This document shows positions 17,770 through 28,247 of a stretch of 64,000 bases of DNA, one piece after another. The notes under the pieces are model-generated. The model made no database searches, had not been told where the DNA came from, and saw nothing but the letters and a program-made list of their open reading frames with translations. Source of the DNA: Eimeria necatrix. Its lineage: Eukaryota > Apicomplexa > Conoidasida > Eucoccidiorida > Eimeriidae. Both the position numbers and the translations under genes were made by a program. The stretch spans positions 35,466 through 99,465 of the forward strand of contig NW_013651828.1 of assembly GCF_000499385.1 (NCBI RefSeq). The letters run 5' to 3'. Position 1 is the first letter of the stretch, and every line of letters starts with the position of its first letter.

Positions 17770-20700
17770 ATGGATGTCCTCGGCAGTTCGCAGACCACAG
17801 CGGAAGCTGTTTCTTCCTGGTGTGTACATCTTCTCACTATATTCTGCTGCGTGTTGTCCTGAAATTAGCTGCGGTATAAGCGTATCTTGTGTGTTAACGG
17901 TCGGTTAATAGTGGCTCTTTTCAAAGCCCCACTGCCGATTTGAATGGAGCCCCGCTCAAGCATTTCATCTGCAGCTAAATACGCACTGCCTTCAAGTTTG
18001 CTGCATCTTGTTGCTTTTTGACCTCAGGGTCGTGTGCTGGCAGCAGGTGCGCTCCTACACCTCTTTCTGCGAGGAAATCGAAAAGGCCAAAAGAGCCGCA
18101 GTCGACTCGCGGAAGAAACTCGCGAGCGACACCAAAGGTGAGACCACACACTTTGTCTCCAGTTCATATGCATCTAACTACACGTTTTAAACATGTTTAT
18201 GTGTATTGATGCACAATGCATCTGTTCATATCCCCTCGTGCTGGGAGCAAATTTCTCTACTTCGACACGCATGATTGCAAACATATCAGCACTTCTGCAA
18301 AGTGCGAAAATGCATCTGTGTACGCGTGGCTAGGGTATCAAACGCAGCTGTATGTACACAGCAGCACCGGGGCCCAAGAAGCCAGGCCAGCTCTGCCTGT
18401 CTGCAGCACCGCTCAGTTTCTTTAGTTCCTTAATTCTTCTTGGTTTGGGTGGAGTGCACAATTCTATGCGTTAGGGGTCAATGGCAAGCGCTGCGCAGTG
18501 CATTTGGCTTGCTGCTCTCTTTTAATGTCTATTCCCATCTCTTTGTTTCTTTTTGTTTTGATTCATGGCTTGTTTACTGCTGCTTTTGAGATGTTCGTCT
18601 CTTCCCGCATTTTCTGCAGATAACCGCCGCCTCTGGTCTTCGCTTTCGCTGTCGCCTTCGGCCTCCACGGGGCCTCCTGTGAGCCCAGCTGCAGCAGCAA
18701 ATGGCGGCGCTGCAGCAGCGCAGGACGCGCAGCAGCAGGAGCAGCAGCAGGAGCAGCAGCAGGAGCAGCAGGGAGGCACTGCGGCTCTGGAGACAGTCAA
18801 AAAGGCAACAGAGCAGCTGCTGAGGGGCTACCAACAAGAAATAGACTCGCTCACGAAACGCGCGAAAACAGCAGAGGCCACTTTCTTAGGCCTGCTGCAG
18901 CTGCTGCTGCAGCAGCCAGGTACAGCCAAAGCCCCAGCGTCTGACTCTAAACCCCGGGCCCCACAGTCTGTGCCATTGAGCTGAAGCAGTACCAGTTGCA
19001 GCTGGTTGTTTTCCAAATTTGCTGCAAAGGAGTAATCCGTAGGCCTCACAGGCTACTTTGTGAGGTCTGGGACTTCGGCGTGTGAGCCTGTGTGCAGACT
19101 TGATGGTTATACTGCGTGACCTGGAAGCAAGTGCTGCTTCTGGCGCTGCTGGCCGTCAGGTCGAGGAACTCAAGAAGCAAATTGATCTGCAGAAAACAGC
19201 AGCAGAAGATCTCGCAGCGAGAAATGCAGAGCTCGAGAAAGAGTGTCACGTAAGCGGCGGCCAGCTGTACAGACACCCCATCCGCACGCAGCTGCAGCAC
19301 ACCAACACTTTTCCCAGATAACTGCAACACTCTTTCCCTATATCATGTGTAAAACATGTGCATATAAAGCTTGGTGAAAGCTCTTTGAGAGTTAGTGCTG
19401 CACTGATGCCCGGAAGAGGGCTCAGGGGAAAGCGAGACCGACAGGGGGCCCATGCTAGAGGAGCTTGGGGGCCCCCCGAAACAGCATAGTGAATATGCTG
19501 GGGCTAACCCGCAGCGGCCCTTGTAGCAAAAGTAGTATATGAGGCTCCCATAGCTGCATCCACATACGGCAGCACCTGCCTGCCCGAGTGCTGATCTGTA
19601 GGCATGTGCAGGCATTCCGTGTGCAGACATGTTCAGATATGCATGCGCATGCACTTTGAACGCACAGAATGCCGAATTTGCTGAGTATATGCATGCGGTG
19701 CTAAGTATATGCATGCATCTAAAGCGAGGTCTCGGGTGCTGGGCGTGGCAGGAGCTGGAGGAAGAAATAAGTAGGGCGAGGGACCAGTCCGTGACAGTGC
19801 GCATGCTTGAGCAGCAGCTGCACCAGCAGCAGCAAAACTTTCAACAGCAACTTGAAGCAGCGGTGGCAAAGGGAGAGCAAATGGCCCAACTCAAGAGGGT
19901 GGGGACCAGAGGCACCAGCAGCAGCAACGTCGGCGCCAAGAGCAGCAGTGGCATCAAGCCGCAGCAGCAAGAACAACAACAGTGGCTGCAGCAGCTGCGG
20001 TTGCGGTGATGCAGCTGCAGGCAAACTAAGTGCATCCCGTGATAACAGAAATCCCCATCTGCTTAAGCCGTTAGGCCAAAACAGAACCTCTAAGATAGCT
20101 TTAGAGTTGGCTCAAAGGATTTCGGGCATTTGCTACGGCGTTCGGTGCTCAGGCGGACTCACATCTTCAGCGCGAAAACGCGGAGATGGCGCAGCAGCTG
20201 CAGACAGCGCAGCAGCAAATTGCACGCCTGGAGGGAAGGCTGCTGCAGCAGCAGCAGCAGTTTGTTGCTGTGAGACGAAAAAGAAAGCTGCAGGGTAGCA
20301 GCAGTTAGAGGCGGAGTGGTCTCCGCAATGGGGTTATGAGTTCCCCATCTACAGCGTTATCTTGCTTGGTGCCTCTTTTACCTCTGTAGCCCTCTGTCTC
20401 TCTTTGCGTCTGTCTGGCTTTATCGCTCCGCTTCTGCGTCGCTCTCCGCCGAGTGTATGCGCCTTTGATCTTATATGCACTGTGTGTGTCTACATAATAC
20501 GTATATATGTTTGATGTAGATATGCGCATGTATTCATGTGCGCACTTATATTCCCATATATATACAAATTCACGTGGCTGCTTAAGTAGGAACGTGCGTA
20601 TGTATACTTGTATATTCCCTTATTTCATTGCTCACGATGGTGCATTTGTTTGTTTTGTGTATTGGCCGGCTCACTTGTTTGCTCGTGTGTCTGTTCATTT

Positions 20701-23062
20701 GTTTGTTTACTTTCTTGTATGTGCGATTGCATTCATATTTTGACAGGGCACCTGATGCGCGTGAGCTGCTGTGGTGTACGTACAGACTCGAGACGAACTG
20801 GAACGGAAGTGTGGGGCCATTCTTTCGGAAGTTGAAATGCTGGAAGAGAAGAGACTGAAACACGAGAATGACGGACAGACACAGAGCAGCAGCAGTGATG
20901 CAAGCACACTCGTGAGACAGAGACACCCAACTATATGTCAAGCATGCGACATAAGAAAGGCGCGAGATAAGGAGTACAGACAGACAAGGACTTGTTTGAG
21001 TGACTGCCGAGTTCTGTACAACTAGCTATTTCTTTTGCTTTTTGGTAATCCGGTAGCGTCATTTGCTGTTTGTTTTGTGTCTGTCTTTTGTGCCTGGGTC
21101 CTCTTAGAGAGCCCTCCAAACTGCCCAAGAACGAATCAGCCAGCTCTTAGCAGCAGAGAAGGGCCTCGAGGCAGAAATTCGTAAAGAACAGCAATTGTAA
21201 CTACGAACCCACCCATGGCCTGCTGCTGCTGCTAGTGCGGCTGCTGCTGGAACATTAGTGCTGCTGCAGTTGGTACTGTCGCTGCTGCTGCTGTTACTAG
21301 CACTGCTGCAGGGACTACTTCCCGAGAATATTTTGTCCACTTCTGCCGCTTCCACGCACCGTTGTTGCTGTTCGATGCTTAGGCTAGCGATCAGAGTTGC
21401 ATTTTCCGAGTTGTGTTGGGAATGTGCGTACACTTCAGGCGCATGGATGCCGAGAAAGCTCACGCGGCAGCTGCTGCACAGGCTGCGAAGAAGGCCGAAG
21501 AGATGAGTTTAACAGTGAAGCAGCTAGAGACAGAACTCAGAGCCAGGCCGACTGCAGTAAGCCAAGCTCTAAGCCCTGAAGCACAGTGGTCAAAGCGGCT
21601 CAGGTTCCACCTGTTCTTGCAGCTACTGCTAATGCTGAATCGATTAGCGCTCCTGTTGAGGCCGCTGGCTCTGCCGGTTACGCCTGTTTTTGTTTGCTGC
21701 TGCAACCCTGCCCGTCTCTGGAGCCCAAGACCCCCACTCTATGCACCAAGGCGTGTCTGCTTTGTGTGAAGGATGAAGTTCGGGAGTTGCGGTCGCATCT
21801 ACAAGCTGTTTCTTCCACTCTTTCTGCAAAAGAGGCTGAAGCACACAGGGCGTGCGAGAGCCTGCTAGAGGACAAAAGACGCCTCGCTGCAGAGCTAGCA
21901 GCTGCAAACCAGGCAGCAGCAGCGGCGAAAGAAGCAGCAGCTGCTGCAAACGCCACGCTTGCAGCATTTAACGTAACGGAGCACGCACACCATGTAGCTC
22001 CCGCGAAACAATCATCAGGGTCATCTCTCCTCGAATGTGAGGCACGGGGCGCCACGGCTGAAATCCAGGGAAGTCCCGAGCGGGAAGGCCAAAAGACCGA
22101 ACCCAACGGTGTTGGGGAGGGAGTGTTCAAGATAGTTGTAGAGCAACGGGAACTGTACAAGAACAAGCTCATGGAGGCGGAGAAGGTACTTGCGCAGTGC
22201 AAGCCCTGAGTCCACGCCAGCGCTGCATTGCACTGTGTCAGATCTAGATCTCTGGTCCATGAAGATTCGCTTTCATGGTGAAAACTCAAACTAGTACCTG
22301 GGGCTTCTAAGGTGCGCGTATGTTTAGGGGTTGATTGTGCTGCAGGAGAGGGACAGGTGGCGCTCTGTCGCTCTCGAGGAGAAAGAGAGACGGGAGGCGC
22401 TCGCAGTGGAGAACTACCAGCTTGGCCAGGCCCTGGAGGCTGGGGCAGGGGGGCCTGAGGAGGCTCCGTGGAGGCCAGCGGGGTCCTCAACTTCAGGAGG
22501 TATACGAGGGTACGCCGTGGATATTTTGGAGGACAGCGACAGGGAGGTAATCAGTGAGGAGACAGACAAAAGTGGGCCCCTGCCCCTGGTAACTAGACGA
22601 GAAAGCGATGGCAAAGGCAGGGGACCCCGCAAGAGGAGAGGCCCCTCCGCATTTGTACGGGGTGTCGCTGCAGTGGCAGATAGCGTAGCGCGTGCGGCCG
22701 CGGACACTGCACGAAGCATCTTAGGTCCCAAGGGCAGGTCTACCTGCGATTCCCGTGGGGGCTCGGGACCAAACCTCCTCGTTTTAGAAGGCCCTAAGGA
22801 TGGGTTGTCTCGGCGAGAGAGATTAAAGCAGCAGCAGCAGCAACAACTCCAGCAGAAGCTGCAGCAACTGGGTGTCGGGGAACGGGTTGTTGTGATATGG
22901 GGTCGCATGCTGCTATCTTCTCGAGCTACGCGTGTGTTTGCTCTTTTGTATTTCTCCCTGCTACACTCTTTGGTGTTTTTGGTGCTTTTGTTTGCTGCTG
23001 ACTGGGCCTCTAATACAGGGTCAGGAGGGGCCTCTTCAACTACGCATGCATACCTTAACTAG
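17770..23062 (+). CDS. CASP: CASP-family golgin (CDP/cut alternatively spliced product), 11 exons, 779 aa
   Basis: CASP proteins are tail-anchored coiled-coil tethers of the Golgi rim. Exons: 17770-17819, 18028-18137, 18620-18919, 19098-19249, 19752-19898, 20153-20269, 20786-20911, 21108-21196, 21439-21556, 21772-22185, 22346-23062 (2340 nt, in frame). The N-terminal CASP hallmark is AAVDSRKKLASDTK followed by LLRGYQQEIDSLTKRAKT and AEATFLGLLQLL (family SYQxEIDxLTKRxK...ESAFL). Long heptad regions follow, rich in Glu, Gln, Ala and Lys, with Gln and Ala runs encoded by CAG tracts. Near the C-terminus IVVEQRELYKNKL and LQERDRWRSVALEE resemble the CASP_C IVxxQRDRF element. The single membrane anchor is RVFALLYFSLLHSLVFLVLL, closely matching the CASP tail with its conserved LHxLVF. 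A short lumenal tail ends at the TAG. Start choice: ATG 17770, spliced at a Trp codon as in other CASPs. Confidence 0.92.
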
Positions 23063-23094
23063 CCACAGACGCACCTTTAAGCCCATCTAATCGC

Positions 23095-23117
23095 TATAAA
23101 TCCCTATAAATCCCTAC
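23095..23117. repeat. Short ATAAATCCCT tandem repeat
   Basis: Two to three copies of a TATAAATCCC(T) word lie directly after the CASP stop codon. They may belong to a 3' end or be a relative of the AAACCCT words. Confidence 0.5.
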
Positions 23118-23258
23118 TTGTTTGTCTCATGCAAGACAGAGAGAGCACAAAGGCTCTTCCGGTCGCCACGCGCCTTAAACGTGGTGCACTTTCGTGTGCT
23201 CGAAACGCAGCACCAAGGGTGCGCGCCTTTTCCCAATTTTGTTCTACAGCAAAACAGC

Positions 23259-26200
23259 CTATGTTGCTACATTTTCTAACGCCATAAGTGTGGGATGTCG
23301 AGCGTGGGTAGCTGTGCTCCTGTCTGTCTCGGCCTGGAAGTCTTCAATAAAGTCGCTGCAAATCTTGCAGATGTATTCATCTGGGGCCTGCCTGGCCACT
23401 GCACATTCCACGTGAACCCCTGCAAATAAATTCGGAAACAGTGAATCTTAACTCTTGCAAAAGAGCACACACGAAGCCCATCAGGCACAGTGCAGGCCCG
23501 TAAGCGTACGTGTCACAGCAGCCCAAAGCCCACTGTGATTCATATCCCTAAAGCCACAGCCCGTTGCTTTGTACTCTTTAAATAGTATTTCGTGTATATG
23601 TTGGCGATTCCAGCAGTGCTAGCAACGTCAAATGCTACGGGAAGCTTGGCTGGTGTTTCCACGTTAACGCAAGCCTCGAACAGCACGCTCTTCAGCGTTG
23701 GGGGTTTACCAATTCTGCACACTGCGCAAAAGATCCTCTTCTGGGGTCCTTTAGAGTCGGATTCGAGAGGGGCGGCGCAGACTTCACACAGTTTGTTAGG
23801 GTTGTTTCGTTTGCTGCATGCAGCGTATACTGAGTCAAAGGCTGTGTTGCTCCTGTAGGGGCTCCTGCCCCTCTTGACCCGCAAGTACTTCTCCTTGCAG
23901 GCTACGCATATGCGGTGACGGTTCGAGTAAAAGCAACTGGGATCCTGAATACATGAAAGCGCTGTAGCTTGTTAATTTCAGACTCCAAAGGACAGAACAA
24001 ATTCTCGAGTTCAGTGATGCTTCCATACTAGGCAAACCACAGGCACAGACGGGCCCTAGAAGGGCAGTGGCTCAGCCAGCTGAAGTCTGGGCTACAAACA
24101 ATAAGCTACAAAGAGCAAGTAAGCGCAAATAGCGGTTGCCAGTTAACTACAAACAACTGAGCAGCAGCGCAGGGGGATAGCAGAACCGGAACGTCTAGCC
24201 CTTTCAGCCTGATTCCACGACTTACGAGTGCTTCGTCCTCAGTGAGCTGGCAACCGCAGGAGCTGCAGTAGCCGCAACCTTTGCAAAACCAATCTCCCTC
24301 CGGCACCTGAGCAGCAAAATAGTAAAACCTGAAGACGAGCTACGTTTCCGGTGGATTGCTGGTAGACTGGTCAGGCAGATGCGCAGTGTGCCCAACCTCT
24401 TCCATATTAAGAATTTCTTGGGGTGTATGGGAGTGCAGCGGAATAAGGGGGGCAAGCATGGCAGACACGAATTGAAGGAAACAGATAGTGACAAGGGCAG
24501 CAAGCACTGAAAAGGTAAGTGGGCGGCCACAAACAGCGACGCAGACAACATTACCCCGGAACAAAGAAAAAATGACGAAGAAAAATGATATACGCAACTA
24601 GCAAGCCATAGAATAGACAAAAGACTGGACTGAGAAGGAAGCGAGAAAGTCGAGAAGAGGACGTAGACAAACGGCAGATTGGGGAAAGCGGAAAAGAAGC
24701 AAAGCACAGCCGGATTAACGGCAAGCTAGCAACCAGGAACCAAGCAAACGCCAATCCACTACAAAAAAAATCGCGAGGCAAAGTGCTACGTTGGAACATG
24801 ACGAGTGAAGAAAACGCAAGTGACAGAAGTGGTGGTCACAATGGATAGAATAGAGGAGACGCTCAATCGTTTGCCTTCTTGTTGGATGGTACTGCACCTC
24901 TCCATGCAGGAGCAAACAATATGATTTATTTGTCTGTTCGCTTGTCTATCTCCTTGTGTAAAGGCGAGCGCGAACCCTTCATACTCTAATCAATTAGATT
25001 TTCAAATAATGCTGGCCATTACCTCTTGAACAGGTGGGGAAAGGCACTCCATGTGAAAAGCTCTGTCGCAAGCGTCGCAGATGAGCATCGTCTCTTCATT
25101 CTCGTTAGACAAGCAAACCTCGCACATCTGTCAAAAAAGCGAAAAAATTAGTCGATACAGTATTTGGCCGGTCAACTGCTTCCTAGAAATAAGAGTTACC
25201 CTCCTTAGTTGACGAATAAACAATTACAAGAACACATGCGTATAAGAATCACATGCAACTTCCCCTTCCTCAACTTTGGCTCGTTGTATTCCCTTTCGTC
25301 CCTCTGTTTCGGTTCGTGTCTTTCAGCCTGTTCTTCTTTCTTACCTTGCAGTCTGCACACTGCCAAAGAAAACGCGTCACCATCTCAAAGTTCAGCGGCG
25401 GTTCGCAGCATCTGCACAGAGCCGAAACACACATACAGAGAGTAGGAGCGGAAAACGGGATGTCCCGGACTTCCCGACGTACACAGCCACCTGTAAAAAA
25501 ACCAGGCAATCCTGGGATGCACACGCCGTTTTGGCTTGTAAAGACACACTTCAGGTGCCTACACATCCCCCGTTGCACGTGCCCCAATTAGCTGTACGGG
25601 AAGCTATGGCGGATAAAGTCACCTCTGCTGTTACCAAAAATTCTACCGTCTTTACGCCCTTCGCATTTTTAAATGTTTTCTACGACGTAAATGCACTCTG
25701 GCGCGTAAAATCACTTTTGGTGTGTCTCGGCAACGCAGATGTATAAATACGCCTATGTAGTTTACAAACACTCGCGCGGAGTTCAGCCACTTCCGCGGTG
25801 TACAAGAACCTGTCTTCTGTCCAATCGCCTCTGGGATGTACAAAAACCTCAGAGGTAAAGACACCTGGTATATGTAAACACGCGACTCCCCGTGGACAAG
25901 CACCTGTAGACTGTACGGTTCCCCGTGGGTCCAGGAAGCTCTAGTGGAAGCCTGTACCTGCCGTATAGAACCCCTTCTACTGTGTGCCGGGGCTAAGAAG
26001 CGCACTCGCCCGTATCGAGTGTGCAGTCACCTCTGAGGTATCCATTTACCTCCAAGGTGTTCACCAGCTTGCTGCGTGGTCACTCACTCACCGGTGTACT
26101 GCTACCTTCAAAATGTACGGCCACAAACCGTGTGTACAGGCACCTCTGCAGCGCAGAGGCAACCTTACTGCGTACAGGAATCTGACGAGCATACAGACAC

Positions 26201-27840
26201 CTACAAGGTATAGACGCAACCCTTGCTCGAGTTGGCGCCTGTCTAGTGTACTGCAATCTCTGAGGCGCTGAGACACCTCTGGAGTGTGCAAGCACCTCCG
26301 TTGTGTCAATACGCCTGTCATGTGCACCGTCACCTCTTGGGTGTGCAGGCACGTCTGCGGTGTACAGATACCTCTGAGGCGTAAAGCTGCCTCTCGGGTA
26401 TGCAGTCGCCTGCCGACTATATACGTATCTCTGTGGTGCGCCAGCATTCCCGAGGCGAACAAGCTCCCCAGAGATGTAAGGGCGCCTATCTCGTGCACCG
26501 GCTGCTCTCAAGTGTGCATGCATACCTGGGCTGTAGAGACGCCCGTCAAGTAGATGGGCATCTCTCGTATGCGCGGGCGCCTGTGAAATGTAAAGGCGCG
26601 TCTGCGGTGAATACGCACCGCTGATGTGTGTGGGCACCTTTGAGGTGTACATCCACCTCTGCAGTGCGCAGGCGCCTGTGCGGTGTGCAGGCACCTCTGG
26701 TGTGAAGCGGCGCTTCTGCGGTGAACATGCGCCTGTCATCAGCAATGGCATTTTTGGGGTAAACAGGCACCGCAGCGCTGGGCAGGCAAATCTGCACGGT
26801 GCAGCCCGAGCCTCTCCAATTGTCCGCCTGTTCTGCGCGTCTGTGCTCACGATACACTGCCGCTGGTATCCAGCAAGCGTGTAGTGTCTGTAAATCTGGG
26901 AATTGATGTCTGGTGTGTGTCTCTGTCCCACGGGAACTGCTCTAGACTTGAGCTCACCCCGCGTGGAAACCCCTCTGGCACTTGGTGCAAATGAGCAGGC
27001 CTTTTGCATCTGCATCGTTTTTGCAGTTCTTGTGGTGACACCAAACTGCGGGTCGTTCATCAGGCTCTTCTTCTCCGCCAACTTCAACTCCGGCCCCAAA
27101 TTCGTGGATGAGGCTGGTCTCGCCACCGCCGCCCTCCTGGGAGTTACGCACGCCTGAGTCCTCTCCCTCACACGCAGGCAAGGACGCAGCGGCTCCTGGG
27201 GCACTTCCTTCTTCTGGCTCCGACGGGGGGCGATTGGGGTTGAACCCGTCGGGCAGCAAGCCGCCGGCCTCATTTCCTTCTGAGTAGGCGCCGCTGGCAC
27301 TGCAGGTAGCTCCTGTTGCGCCGCAAGAAGAACAACGAAGAGCCTGGCCCGCAACAACTGCGTCACAAACACATCCTCAGCCCCACCTAAACGCTAGGGC
27401 AAAAGCGTCAACTATCCAGATGATGGATCGATAATCCTGGCGACCCGATGTATCCTCTCCGTGACAGCTGGGCCGGAACTTGCCATCTACAGTTTTGAGC
27501 TGCACTACTATGACTTCGTGTTCTTTCTGTGGTACAGGGGATTACACCTTGCATCAGCAACGTACGACAAACCTTCTTTTTCACAGACAACGCAGTAGTT
27601 CCTGCTGCTGCCTGCTCTTATTTTGTCTTGGTAGTTCTGCCTCTCTTTATTGACCGCTTCCTCAACTGCAATAAGCTTCTGGAATTGAAAAGCTGGTCCT
27701 TTGTCCTCCCCCCACCCCAAACCTGCAGGAGCGGGCAGTTCTATATACGTACACCCCGGCGGGGCCTCAGGGGTTCCCAGGGCCAATCCCCACGGAGCAA
27801 ATACGGCTCTCTTGAGCGAATTCTTGAAATACTTCTTCAT
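23259..27840 (-). CDS. PHD-finger zinc protein (7 exons, 472 aa)
   Basis: Likely a nuclear chromatin reader; PHD fingers bind histone tails. Minus-strand exons: 27840-27548, 27299-26958, 25411-25345, 25127-25023, 24306-24226, 23944-23575, 23419-23259 (1419 nt, in frame). PHD1 is assembled over a splice: WCHHKNC, LLICTKCQRGFHAG/CC, FLWQCADC. It leads straight into PHD2: CEVCLSNENEETMLIC, DACDRAFHMECLSPPVQE, VPEGDWFCKGC. This back-to-back arrangement resembles double PHD modules of DPF/KAT6/KMT2 proteins. More Cys pairs follow (CSSCGC, RICVAC, CEVC, IFCAVC) and a C-terminal HVECAV...YICKIC half-finger. The N-terminus has CVVC and an acidic Gly/Glu linker. Intron 2 (26957-25412) is filled by a 19-bp minisatellite. 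The first exon and its ATG (27840) are the least certain part. No catalytic domain (SET, HAT, bromodomain) was found in this window. Confidence 0.82.
25700..26790. repeat. Degenerate 19-bp minisatellite inside PHD-gene intron 2
   Basis: Tandem, diverged copies of a unit near GTGTACAGGCACCTCTGAG repeat about every 19 bases, with occasional 17-21 base units. There are roughly fifty copies, and weaker copies extend left to about 25480. Well-kept examples run from 26335 to 26710. Because 57 bp equals 19 codons, each reading frame shows a 19-residue period, which keeps a long minus-strand frame (26080-27372) open. That frame is out of phase with the flanking PHD exons. Confidence 0.85.
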
Positions 27841-27880
27841 CCGCTGGACCAAACGACCCCACAGTCCTTTTCTAGGGTCA

Positions 27881-27920
27881 AAGGTTTAGGGTTCGCCGTT
27901 CAGGGTTCCCCGTTTGGGGT
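27881..27920. repeat. Degenerate telomere-type AGGGTTT words
   Basis: Three imperfect AGGGTT(T/C) words at intervals of about 15 bases, between the divergent PHD and CCCH genes. Confidence 0.65.
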
Positions 27921-28247
27921 ATATGATCTTGAAGGGCGGAGCGCGTCGCTGTTAATCTTACTGGATGAACACAAATGAAAACAGACGAACGGACTGTTGC
28001 GAACATTATTTTAATGCTGAAAAGTGGAGTTGAGGGTTTGGCGCTTAAGTTGGGGTTTGCAAGTTTCTTAGTTCAGTGCGTGGGCTTCGTGTTCGGAACG
28101 TGCGCTGGACCATGCCCAACAATGGTACTGGTACTCGGGGCCCCCTTTGGAGTTGTGACTGCTAGCGGGCGCCTTGGCGTATGCCGTATTTGATTTGTTT
28201 TATTCTCTTTTGTTTTCCTTTTTACAGTCCCTCACCATTTATGGAAA

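Noticed and set aside
25700..26790. Spaced repeats that might be a CRISPR array
   Set aside because: Units are contiguous, diverged 19-mers without unique spacers, in an intron of a eukaryotic gene.
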